The notes under the pieces: model-generated
What the model was told of the DNA's origin: nothing
The model's input: only the letters and a program-made list of their open reading frames with translations
Databases searched by the model: none
NCBI GenBank assembly: GCA_016281805.1
Contig: JAEEJJ010000013.1
Location: 1 to 37,373, forward strand
DNA: 37,373 nt
Source: Clostridiales bacterium
GTDB taxonomy: Bacteria; Bacillota; Clostridia; Oscillospirales; UBA644
Reading direction: 5' to 3'
Shown here: positions 9,134-17,259 of the stretch, piece after piece
Layout: each line of letters opens with the position of its first letter
Numbering within the stretch: position 1 is the first letter of the stretch
Position numbers and translations under genes: made by a program

Positions 9134-10525
9134 TTATTCATCGTCATCGAGAATCTGAAGTTTTCTTGCATCTTCGGGATTGCCGATATGCATTTTGGTG
9201 TATGCTTCATCCGATGATTCGAACGGTCTGCCTATACCGTTCCATGTGGTGGCGTTTGTGTATATAGGAGCGGTACGTTTTGTTGCTTTTTCGCGTTTTT
9301 TCAAGTGCTTTTCTAGACGTTTCGTGAGCGCTGCAACGATCTCCGGATTTTCTTTTGCAACATTGTTGTTTTCTCCGGGGTCTTTTATGAGATTGTAGAG
9401 CTCAACATCTTCTCTGTAATGGAAGTCGGGCTCAAGAGCGCGGATGAGTTTCCATTCGGGAGTACGCCAGCCGTGCTTTCTTTCCCATGTTGCTTCCGTA
9501 ATATACATTTCGGGTTCTTCGGCAAATTTTCCGGTGTTGTAAACAAGATTCATCATACTCTGACCGTCAAATTTAATGCCTGATTTGATTCCGATAATGT
9601 CGAGCAGGGTGGGCATTATGTCTTTGAGCTGACAGAATTCCGAGAAGCGTTTTCCTTCGGGCAGATGTCCTTTATATCTGATCGCAAACGGAACTACGAG
9701 CGTGCAGTCGTAAAGACCGTGGTGATCGTAATAGCATTCGTGTTCGTTAAGTGTTTCGCCGTGGTCAGACGTAAGGATAACTATCGTTTCTTCCTCTATT
9801 CCGAGATCTGCGATCTTTGTGAATATCTGAGACAGACATGAGTCAAGATATGCAACAGCTCCGTCATACTGAGCGTTTACATATTCCGCATCCGTGCAGT
9901 GAGGCGGGAACCATGAACAGAAATAGTCGCGGAACGGTTTGAATTTATAGCATCTTTCGAGTGATTTGTTTTCTTTATCGAATTCGTCTCCCTGATAGAA
10001 CATTCTTGAAAACGGTTCAGGCGGAAGATACGGAGAATGCGGGTCCATATGGCGCATAAAGAGCATAAACGGCTTGTCCTGCTTTGCAAGTCTCTCAAGC
10101 TCGGGGAGCGCAACAGAGTTCATAGACTCTGCTTTTGCTGAACGGCCTGACGCCCATGAGCCCCATGATACGGGATATTCAAGATAATTGTCGCAGCCTA
10201 CGGAGATAGGGCAGTTGTAGCCGATCGCAGTGGTGGTATATCCGTTTTCTTTGAGAACGGTCGGCAGATTTTTAACTCCTTCTGCAAGAGGACCCTGATG
10301 GCGAAGAGCTACTACGTTCGTTCCGAAGCAGTCCATACCCGTAAGCATCGAAGCATAACCGGGGGTGGTGGGAATGGAAGGGGAGAAACAGTTTTCAAAT
10401 ACGATACCGTCTTTGAAATAATCAGAGATGTGAGGTGTTGTGAGGCGTGAATAACCGTAAAGGCTCATTCTGTTGCGCCTGAGACTGTCTACACCTATAA
10501 AAACTATATTGGGCTTCTTTTTCAT
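9134..10525 (-). CDS. Sulfatase-fold (alkaline phosphatase superfamily) hydrolase with Thr in place of the formylglycine Cys
   Basis: 463 residues with the sulfatase fold: NIVFIGVDSLRR at the N-terminus (metal ligand D13), HMDPHSPYLPP at 159-169, TSDHGE with metal ligands D254 and H255, and the DHHG loop at 267-270. The position of the C/S-x-P-x-R signature, just before ASMLTG, reads T53-T54-P55-G56-Y57. The residue that becomes formylglycine is therefore Thr, and the Arg is Tyr. Known formylglycine-generating enzymes modify Cys or Ser only, so this enzyme should use Thr directly, as LtaS and phosphoethanolamine transferases do, and may be a phospho- rather than sulfo-esterase. No signal peptide, so cytosolic. 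AAGGAG lies 6 bases before the ATG. It is the second gene of the operon. Confidence 0.85.
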   Translation of the reverse strand: MKKKPNIVFIGVDSLRRNRMSLYGYSRLTTPHISDYFKDGIVFENCFSPSIPTTPGYASMLTGMDCFGTNVVALRHQGPLAEGVKNLPTVLKENGYTTTAIGYNCPISVGCDNYLEYPVSWGSWASGRSAKAESMNSVALPELERLAKQDKPFMLFMRHMDPHSPYLPPEPFSRMFYQGDEFDKENKSLERCYKFKPFRDYFCSWFPPHCTDAEYVNAQYDGAVAYLDSCLSQIFTKIADLGIEEETIVILTSDHGETLNEHECYYDHHGLYDCTLVVPFAIRYKGHLPEGKRFSEFCQLKDIMPTLLDIIGIKSGIKFDGQSMMNLVYNTGKFAEEPEMYITEATWERKHGWRTPEWKLIRALEPDFHYREDVELYNLIKDPGENNNVAKENPEIVAALTKRLEKHLKKREKATKRTAPIYTNATTWNGIGRPFESSDEAYTKMHIGNPEDARKLQILDDDE

Positions 10526-10556
10526 TGCAAACTCCTTATTAAAATTGATTTCAGAT

Positions 10557-11354
10557 TTATCTTGCGCCGAGGATCCTCAGACATGCATTCATATATCCGT
10601 AGCTTTCTGCCGCAACAAGCGTTGACTCTTCAACACGGAGATTGGGTCCTATTACTTCAAGGCAAACGGGACCGTCGTAATTTGCGTCTACCACTGCTTT
10701 GAAATAACCGAAAAGGTCGATTTCTCCGCTGCCGCACATCTGTTTGAAAGGATGTCCGGGAGACGGCTGTCTGCCTGTGCAGTCACGGATATGGATATGT
10801 TTCATTGAAGAGATGACCTGCTTTATGGATTCTTCAGGCTGTTCGCCTCCGCGGTATATATGAGACGGGTCCATATCTATACCGAAAGCAGGAGAGGTGA
10901 TCTCTCTCATAGCGCGAAGTGTTGTCGGAGTATTGTATATTGCGCCGCCGACATGTGCTTTTGCGCATAGCGTTACGCCGTATGGCTCAGCCATTTCAGC
11001 AAGTTTCTGAAGTGTTTCAACAGTTTTTTTGAATGCCTCTTCATCATCCGAAGGACCGCCCGGTCCTACGTTAACAACAGGAATGCCGAGTGTAGCAGCT
11101 GCTTCAAAAGCTTTCTGAAGTCTTGTGAAATCGTGCGATGCAACTTCGGTAGAAAGAAATTTGAGATCATTTGCCTCCATTATAGAGCGAAGCTCTCCGA
11201 CCTGCGCTTTCCAGTTATCAAGGTTGAGGTGTTCGCACATTCCCTGAATTGCAGAGATTTCAAGTCCGTCGTAACCGCATATCTTTATGAGCCGCGCCGC
11301 TTCCGCAAAAGATACCGTCTTGAACAGAACAGTGTTTACGCCAAGTTTAACCAT
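10557..11354 (-). CDS. Sugar phosphate isomerase/epimerase family protein (TIM barrel)
   Basis: 265 residues of the AP-endonuclease-2/xylose-isomerase-like TIM barrel: start KLGVNTVLFK, GYDGLEISAIQG near 30, GIDMDPSHIYRGG and MKHIHIRDCTGRQ in the second half, and GPVCLEVIGPN near the end. The Glu, Asp, His and Glu at these positions match the divalent-metal site of the family. Members isomerise or epimerise sugars; some relatives encoded beside Gfo/Idh enzymes act as lyases on 3-keto-glycosides. It is the first gene of the operon, with CAGGAG 11 bases before the ATG and a consensus promoter about 75 bases upstream. Exact substrate unknown. Confidence 0.88.
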   Translation of the reverse strand: MVKLGVNTVLFKTVSFAEAARLIKICGYDGLEISAIQGMCEHLNLDNWKAQVGELRSIMEANDLKFLSTEVASHDFTRLQKAFEAAATLGIPVVNVGPGGPSDDEEAFKKTVETLQKLAEMAEPYGVTLCAKAHVGGAIYNTPTTLRAMREITSPAFGIDMDPSHIYRGGEQPEESIKQVISSMKHIHIRDCTGRQPSPGHPFKQMCGSGEIDLFGYFKAVVDANYDGPVCLEVIGPNLRVEESTLVAAESYGYMNACLRILGAR

Positions 11355-11428
11355 ACAGTGATCAACTCCTGTTTTATAAATTTTTATATTATCAAATTTG
11401 CTTTGCCGTTTCCGGCTGATTATATTGT

Positions 11429-11457
11429 ATTATATAATAATAAATTACTTATGTCAA
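11429..11457 (-). promoter_or_regulatory. Sigma-A promoter of the epimerase-sulfatase-oxidoreductase operon
   Basis: Minus strand TTGACA (11452-11457) and TATAAT (11429-11434) with a 17-base spacer, both perfect. A second TATAAT lies at 11419-11424. It begins immediately after the terminator of the activase gene. The ~75-base leader could hold the AraC operator, but I see no clear direct repeat. Confidence 0.82.
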
Positions 11458-11458
11458 G

Positions 11459-11517
11459 AAAAAAATTGAAAATCCGTTATGTTTTTTTACGGATAAGGCA
11501 AAAAACACAACGGATTT
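11459..11517 (-). terminator. Rho-independent terminator of the activase operon
   Basis: Arms at about 11470-11488 and 11500-11517 pair over about 17 bp with one G-U wobble, around a ~12-base loop; on the minus strand the stem is followed by TTCAA and seven T. It lies 10 bases beyond the activase stop at 11527. Confidence 0.75.
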
Positions 11518-11526
11518 ATACAAATA

Positions 11527-14500
11527 TTATACTGCGTGACCGTTTTTTTCGGTTACTGTCTTTGCAAGGTTTTCCTTTGCGGCGGACATCATAAGCTTAA
11601 GTCTGTTTATCTGATTTACTTCAGATGCGCCCGGATCATAGTCTATAGGAATGATATTTGCCTGAGGATATCTGCGGCGGATCTCTTTTATCATACCTTT
11701 GCCGGTAACGTGGTTCGGCAGACAGGCGAAAGGCTGAACGCAAACGATGTTTGGTATGCCGTGATCCACCATTTCAAGCATTTCGGCGGTGAGAAGCCAG
11801 CCTTCACCTGTAATGTTGCAGGTCGAAAGTATCGTTTCCGCTTTTTTTGCAAGCTCGTCGATATCAGACATCTTTCCGAATCTCGGGAATTGCTCAAGAG
11901 CCCTGCGTGCATGAACACGGTAAAGATTTGTGAGAACTTTGTTGAATTCCGAAAAAACAACGGCATTTACTTTCGTTCCCGAAAGTTTTTCGTATTTTGT
12001 CTGTGATTGGTAACATATATATGAGAAAAAGTTTACAAGATCCGGCAGATACGCCTCTCCGCCTTCTCTTTCTATATTGCCTATAAGATCGTTATTGCCG
12101 AGCGGATGATACTGAACAAGTATTTCGCCCACAATGCCTACTCTCGGTTTTTGCGTGTCATATATCTCTACCGCGGCAAAGTCTTTGAGCATCTCCATTG
12201 AGGTTTTATAGATTTCGGAACGTTTGCCTTTTACTGCCTTCTGCTTGATTATATCAAGCCATTTGCGGTAAAGCTTTTCGGCGGTTCCCTTCGTTTTTTC
12301 ATACGGACGTGTGCGCAGGAATGCTCTTGAAAGCAGATCTGCATATACAATGCCTATTATCGTTTGATGAAGCATGGATGCGGTGAATCTGAATCCAGGA
12401 TTTTTTTCCATTCCGACAAAATTGAGAGAAAGAACGGGAACAGAGCCAAAGCCTGCATCACGCATTGCTTTTCTGAGAAACGCTATATAGTTTGTCGCTC
12501 TGCATCCGCCGCCTGTCTGGGTGATGATGACCGATGTGTTGTTAAGGTCGTACTGACCCGATTTCAGAGCGCTGATAAGCTGTCCGACAACTATTACCGA
12601 TGGATAGCACGCATCGTTATTAACATACTTTAACCCTTCGTCAACGGTGCTGCGGTCCGGCTTTGCCAGAATTACCATATTGTATCCGGCATGATTGAAT
12701 ACCGCTTCAAGCACCTCAAAGTGCACGGGCGACATCTGCGGCGCAATAATGGTGTGGCGTTTTTTCATCTCCTTGGTAAACAGGACTCTTTTCATTCCGT
12801 AATCTTCAACATGCGGAGCAAAACCGGAGTCTCTTCTGTCATAAATTGCGGAAATCAAGGAACGGATCCTTACTTTTGCTGCGCCGAGATTGTTTACCTC
12901 ATCGATTTTCAGAACAGTATATATTTTTTCGGCAGATTCAAGTATTTCTGCGACCTGGTCTGTTGTTACTGCGTCAACGCCGCATCCGAATGAATTGAGC
13001 TGAATAAGCTCAAGATTATCCGTTTCGCGAACAACGTGAGCAGCGGCGTAAAGTCTTGAATGATATGCCCACTGGTCAACAACACGAAGCGTCTGTCTGT
13101 CTTTTGCAAGATGACTTATACTGTCTTCCGTTAAAACAGCCATACCGCATGACGTGATTATATTGTGGATACCGTGATTTATTTCAGGGTCGACATGGTA
13201 CGGTCTTCCTGCAAGCACAATGCCCGTAATACCGTTTCTGTTTATATATTCAAGGGTCTCTTCACCCTTTTTGCGCATATCGTTTCTGAAATTATCGTGC
13301 TCTTCAAAGGCGGCTTTTGCAGCAAGTGAAATATCATTTGCGGAAAAACCTCTTTTTTCAAATTCCTCCGTCAGATGCTTAACGAGTTTTTTTCTGTCGA
13401 GAAGCGAGAAGAACGGATTTATAAATTCTATATGCTTTTCCGAAAGCTGCTCTACGTTATTTTTGATAACTTCCGGATATGAGCATACTATAGGGCAGTT
13501 ATATGCGTTGTTTGAAGCCTCGATCTCTTTTGCTTCATATACTATCCCCGGATAAAAAATGCGTTTTACGCCCTTGTTTATAAGATTAACTATATGACCG
13601 TGAACGAGTTTTGCGGGATAGCATGCAGATTCCGACGGGATAGACTCAACGCCGCTTTCATACAGCTTTTTCGAGCTGTTGTCGGAAAGTATGACTTCGT
13701 AGCCGAGTTTTGTGAGGAATGTGAACCAGAAAGGATAATTTTCATACATATTAAGCACGCGGGGAATGCCTATCTTGCCTTGCGGAGCATCCTTAAGAGG
13801 TTCGTACGAAAACAGACGTTTATACTTGTATTCGTAAAGGTCGGGAATATCTTTTGTGTTCTTATCTATACCTGCGCCTTTATCACAGCGGTTGCCTGAA
13901 ATAAAGCGTTTGCCGTTATCGAATTTGAGAATTGTGAGCAGACAGTTGTTTGTACAGCCTCCGCAGCGGCGCATGGTGCTTTCATATGTGAACTTTTCAA
14001 GCGCTTCTTTGCTGATCAATGCGCTTTTTTCGGCTGCTTTGTTTTTTGCGATCAACGCCATACCGAAAGCGCCCATCAATCCTGCTATATCGGGGCGTAT
14101 TACTTCACGACCCGATATCAGCTCAAAGCTTCTGAGGATCGCATCGTTAAAAAACGTTCCGCCCTGAACAATGATCCTTTCGCCGAGATCTTTCGGGTCT
14201 TTTATTTTTATTACCTTCTGAAGAACGTTTTTCACTACGGAATATGAAAGACCGGCGGAAATATCGGCAACTGATGCTCCGTCTTTCTGTGCCTGTTTTA
14301 CTTTTGAATTCATAAATACGGTGCATCTTGAGCCGAGGTCTGCGGGCTCTTTGGCTTTCAGCGCTTCGTTTGCAAAATCAGCGACGGACATGCCTATCGA
14401 TTTGGCAAAAACTTCAATAAAAGAACCGCATCCCGAGGAGCACGCCTCATTAAGCATAATGTTTTCTATCGCACCGTTTTTCAAACGCGTGCATTTCATA

Positions 14501-15765
14501 TCCTGCCCGCCGATATCAAGAATAAAGTCAACGCCGGGAAGGAAAAACTCAGCCGCTTTGTAATGCGCTATCGTTTCTACTTCACCGATATCGAAATTAT
14601 ATGCCGTCATAAGCATTTTTTCACCGTATCCGGTCACGCCCGCACAGCGAATATTTGCTTCTTTGGGCAGAACAGAATACAGTTCGGCAAGAATTTCGCC
14701 TATTTTTTTCAACGGATTGCCGCTGTTTGAACCGTAATGAGAATAAAGGATAGCTCCGTCATTATCGATAAGAACGGCTTTTGTAGTCGTTGAACCGGCG
14801 TCTACACCAAGGAAGCAATCGCCCCTGAAATCCTTTAACGGACGTGTTTTTGCCGCGTCCTTCGCATGACGTGCGCGAAACGCTTCAAGTTCTGCCTCAT
14901 CCTTGAAGAGAGGGGGGAGGACGTTGAGCTTTTCAAACGAAGAGCTTCCGAGCTTTTTTATCCTTTCGGCAATTTCCGCAAGACGTACTTCTTTGCCTTC
15001 TGCGGAAAGTATTGCCGCGCCGAATGAAACGAAAAGATGTGCGTTTTCGGGAAAGACCACATGGTCTGGTGACAGCTTCAGCGTTTCGATAAAGCGTTTT
15101 CTCAATTCTGAATTGTAATAGAGCGGACCGCCGAGAAAAGCGATGTTGCCTCTTATCGGTTTGCCGCAGGCGAGCGTGGAGATCGTTTGAGTTACGACCG
15201 CCTGAAATACCGATACGGCGATGTTTTCTTTCGACGCGCCCTCGTTGAGAAGAGACTGAACGTCAGTTTTTGCAAAAACGCCGCAGCGAGCTGCGATAGG
15301 GTATATTTCCGTGCAGTTTTTTGCGAGTTCGTTAAGTCCGTCGGCATCTGTCTGAAGAAGCGATGCCATCTGGTCAATAAATGCTCCGGTTCCGCCCGCG
15401 CATGTTCCGTTCATACGCTGCTCGGGAGAAGCTTCGAAATACGTTATCTTTGCGTCCTCTCCGCCAAGCTCTATTGCAACGTTCGTCTGCGGAGCAACGC
15501 GTTTGACGGCTGCTGTGCCTGCGATAACTTCCTGAACGAACGGAACGCCTATATGCTGAGAAAGACCGACGCCGCCGGATCCTGTTACAGAAAGCGTTGA
15601 TGTGATATCTCCGAGTTCATCACATGCTTCCAGAATCAAGGAAAGGACCGCGTTGCGGACGTCGGACAAATGACGTTTATATTTTGTATATACCGTGGAC
15701 AGATTATCGTCCACTACGTATATTTTAACTGTTGTTGAACCTATGTCAAGACCTGTGTGATACAT
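11527..15765 (-). CDS. Giant acyl-CoA dehydratase activase / dehydratase-like fusion (tandem BadF-type ATPase + DUF2229 + HgdB-like)
   Basis: 1412 residues. Two ASKHA ATPase domains in tandem start at [10 protein letters not shown] (5-14) and [10 protein letters not shown] (320-329). Each has the two cysteines that in HgdC-type activases bridge a [4Fe-4S] cluster across a dimer: C122 ([10 protein letters not shown]) with C161 ([10 protein letters not shown]), and C442 ([10 protein letters not shown]) with C481 ([10 protein letters not shown]). A Cys cluster C601/C604/C608/C627 follows and may bind a second cluster. The remaining ~780 residues match the DUF2229 and 2-hydroxyglutaryl-CoA dehydratase-like regions. 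Activases couple ATP hydrolysis to one-electron reduction of the dehydratase; the fused family's own substrate is unknown. It follows the rseC-like gene by 12 bases; AAAGGA lies 8 bases before the ATG. It ends in the terminator at 11459-11517. Confidence 0.9.
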   Translation of the reverse strand: MYHTGLDIGSTTVKIYVVDDNLSTVYTKYKRHLSDVRNAVLSLILEACDELGDITSTLSVTGSGGVGLSQHIGVPFVQEVIAGTAAVKRVAPQTNVAIELGGEDAKITYFEASPEQRMNGTCAGGTGAFIDQMASLLQTDADGLNELAKNCTEIYPIAARCGVFAKTDVQSLLNEGASKENIAVSVFQAVVTQTISTLACGKPIRGNIAFLGGPLYYNSELRKRFIETLKLSPDHVVFPENAHLFVSFGAAILSAEGKEVRLAEIAERIKKLGSSSFEKLNVLPPLFKDEAELEAFRARHAKDAAKTRPLKDFRGDCFLGVDAGSTTTKAVLIDNDGAILYSHYGSNSGNPLKKIGEILAELYSVLPKEANIRCAGVTGYGEKMLMTAYNFDIGEVETIAHYKAAEFFLPGVDFILDIGGQDMKCTRLKNGAIENIMLNEACSSGCGSFIEVFAKSIGMSVADFANEALKAKEPADLGSRCTVFMNSKVKQAQKDGASVADISAGLSYSVVKNVLQKVIKIKDPKDLGERIIVQGGTFFNDAILRSFELISGREVIRPDIAGLMGAFGMALIAKNKAAEKSALISKEALEKFTYESTMRRCGGCTNNCLLTILKFDNGKRFISGNRCDKGAGIDKNTKDIPDLYEYKYKRLFSYEPLKDAPQGKIGIPRVLNMYENYPFWFTFLTKLGYEVILSDNSSKKLYESGVESIPSESACYPAKLVHGHIVNLINKGVKRIFYPGIVYEAKEIEASNNAYNCPIVCSYPEVIKNNVEQLSEKHIEFINPFFSLLDRKKLVKHLTEEFEKRGFSANDISLAAKAAFEEHDNFRNDMRKKGEETLEYINRNGITGIVLAGRPYHVDPEINHGIHNIITSCGMAVLTEDSISHLAKDRQTLRVVDQWAYHSRLYAAAHVVRETDNLELIQLNSFGCGVDAVTTDQVAEILESAEKIYTVLKIDEVNNLGAAKVRIRSLISAIYDRRDSGFAPHVEDYGMKRVLFTKEMKKRHTIIAPQMSPVHFEVLEAVFNHAGYNMVILAKPDRSTVDEGLKYVNNDACYPSVIVVGQLISALKSGQYDLNNTSVIITQTGGGCRATNYIAFLRKAMRDAGFGSVPVLSLNFVGMEKNPGFRFTASMLHQTIIGIVYADLLSRAFLRTRPYEKTKGTAEKLYRKWLDIIKQKAVKGKRSEIYKTSMEMLKDFAAVEIYDTQKPRVGIVGEILVQYHPLGNNDLIGNIEREGGEAYLPDLVNFFSYICYQSQTKYEKLSGTKVNAVVFSEFNKVLTNLYRVHARRALEQFPRFGKMSDIDELAKKAETILSTCNITGEGWLLTAEMLEMVDHGIPNIVCVQPFACLPNHVTGKGMIKEIRRRYPQANIIPIDYDPGASEVNQINRLKLMMSAAKENLAKTVTEKNGHAV

Positions 15766-15777
15766 TTTGCTATTCCT

Positions 15778-16182
15778 TTACTGCCGGATTTCATTTTTGG
15801 TTTTTTCAATAATGCGGACTATTTTGACTTTCGGATCGAATTTTTTGTCAAGTATTTTCAGTCCTGCAAAATATGCCGCAAACAATACCGCCCCTGCGAG
15901 CGCAAGGTACGGATTGATAACGAAAAGACCGTATGTGGCAAACAGTATTGCCACGGGAACAAGAAATATATATGATATTACAAGGACCGATTTCGCGTCC
16001 TCGCGTGTTTCTACTTCAACAAGATCGCCCTCCGATACTCCGAAAGGGTCGTATGCGCGCAGCTCCGATTCGTTTTTTGAACAGATCGCACTGTTTTCGC
16101 AATGTTCGCAGCTTTTCGGACGGGCGCATTTTATATGCGCCATACTGCCTTTTTTCTTATATACAATACCTTCTGTAAGCAT
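15778..16182 (-). CDS. RseC/MucC-family (SoxR-reducing system) membrane protein
   Basis: 134 residues. The N-terminal soluble part has the RseC-type cysteine pattern C19, C25, C28, C34 (C-x5-C-x2-C-x5-C), then a small beta-rich segment with VEVETRED, then two transmembrane helices (about 68-110) and a basic tail. In proteobacteria RseC helps Rnf-like complexes reduce the SoxR cluster, but its direct role is not settled. Clostridial homologues often lie near Rnf or Fe-S enzymes. Here it is immediately upstream of the Fe-S activase, so a redox role with that protein is plausible inference. Its AAAGGA ribosome site lies inside the last codons of the endonuclease gene, whose stop is one base away. 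Confidence 0.84.
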   Translation of the reverse strand: MLTEGIVYKKKGSMAHIKCARPKSCEHCENSAICSKNESELRAYDPFGVSEGDLVEVETREDAKSVLVISYIFLVPVAILFATYGLFVINPYLALAGAVLFAAYFAGLKILDKKFDPKVKIVRIIEKTKNEIRQ

Positions 16183-16183
16183 A

Positions 16184-17173
16184 CTAATCCTTTTCTACAA
16201 CAGGAATATATACCATCTTTAGTGGTATCATTTTTTTATACTTTTCTTCAAGACTGCTGTAATATTTTAAAATCAGATCCACTAATTCAGTTCCGTTGAT
16301 GCCACGAATAATTGGATTCGCTTTTAAAAACTGTTGAGCATTTTTTGTATAATTAGAAAGAGTTACAAATAAACCATAATCACCTGGCATCATTGCACCT
16401 TTCAATGACTGAATGACTGTTTCCTTAATATCACTGTCTTGACTTTTAACTTGCACTGCAATTCTCGGAGGCAACTCATCTTTATATGCAATAATATCTA
16501 TTCCGCTATCGCCACCTTGCTGTGACACCTTAGTCCGATACCCCATGGCTTGTAATAGATTAGCTATAAATTCTTCCAGAGCATAACCTTTCAGGTTGCG
16601 GCTCAATTCTTTCAGAATAAAATCTTTTGTATTTTCAATAATTTCTTCAGTGGTTGCTGCAACTGTATCGTCTTCATAATCACTGCCTTCGATAGTCTTC
16701 TTTGTATTATTGAGTGCAGCTAAAAATTCATCTGCATAATTCTTCACTTCGAAGAAAGTCATTGCAGAGCCTATTTCGTAAAGTGCTCCTTGTGAAAAGG
16801 CTGTTCTCGGCAGATGCTTTAACCATTTTACTTTTCTGGTTTGGACATATTCTATTTGATTTGGATCATAAACATAATTACCATCAATTACCCCAATGTT
16901 TACTTCGCGATTGCTTTTAGACGGAAACACAACATAATCGCCAATCTGAACTTCATGACAAAATCTATACAACATCCCAGCGACTACAGAAACTCTTCCT
17001 TTGGTGTCATCTGAAAAAACCTGAATATATTTCTTTTTAAAGGCATTTCTATTGTTGTCAATTTCAGATAAATTGCCAAGTTCTCTCCAACCTATAGCAA
17101 CTACTTTGTTATTGAGGAATAAATCATCATTTCGAGTGTGTATTCCCCATATTCGTTTATCTTCATTAGTCAT
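16184..17173 (-). CDS. Mrr-type restriction endonuclease with N-terminal PUA/EVE-like domain
   Basis: 329 residues. The C-terminal half is an Mrr_cat PD-(D/E)xK nuclease: GYALEEFIANLLQAMGY leads into GGDSGIDI and AVQVKSQ, giving D226 and Q241-x-K243 as the catalytic core. The N-terminal ~150 residues (RIWGIHTRNDD, then VQIGDYVVFPSK) look like a PUA/EVE-type reader, fitting a type IV enzyme that cuts modified DNA. No methyltransferase or specificity subunit is adjacent. The gene and its 86-base leader are visibly AT-richer, with more AAT/TTA-type codons than the neighbours, suggesting horizontal acquisition. It lies co-oriented between the COG2509 gene and rseC, with its stop one base from the rseC start. 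GAGG is 6 bases before the ATG. I could not settle its promoter. Confidence 0.85.
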   Translation of the reverse strand: MTNEDKRIWGIHTRNDDLFLNNKVVAIGWRELGNLSEIDNNRNAFKKKYIQVFSDDTKGRVSVVAGMLYRFCHEVQIGDYVVFPSKSNREVNIGVIDGNYVYDPNQIEYVQTRKVKWLKHLPRTAFSQGALYEIGSAMTFFEVKNYADEFLAALNNTKKTIEGSDYEDDTVAATTEEIIENTKDFILKELSRNLKGYALEEFIANLLQAMGYRTKVSQQGGDSGIDIIAYKDELPPRIAVQVKSQDSDIKETVIQSLKGAMMPGDYGLFVTLSNYTKNAQQFLKANPIIRGINGTELVDLILKYYSSLEEKYKKMIPLKMVYIPVVEKD

Positions 17174-17259
17174 AACGAACCTCTAATATAGATAATATTA
17201 TTTTTAATAAACAAAAATATCGTGTAAAACATGAAATTAGAAGGTATTAATAATATGAA

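Noticed and set aside
11133..15600. Numerous plus-strand frames opposite the activase and epimerase genes
   Set aside because: They are antisense shadows of long, well-supported genes, with Cys/Phe/Arg-rich translations and no ribosome sites.
16184..17173. Complete restriction-modification system
   Set aside because: No methyltransferase or specificity gene on either side; the nuclease fits a stand-alone type IV enzyme.
17174..17259. Terminator after the COG2509 gene or a clear promoter for the endonuclease gene
   Set aside because: Only AT-rich sequence with a short ATTAAT inverted repeat; no GC stem with T-tract, and no -35/-10 pair at proper spacing.
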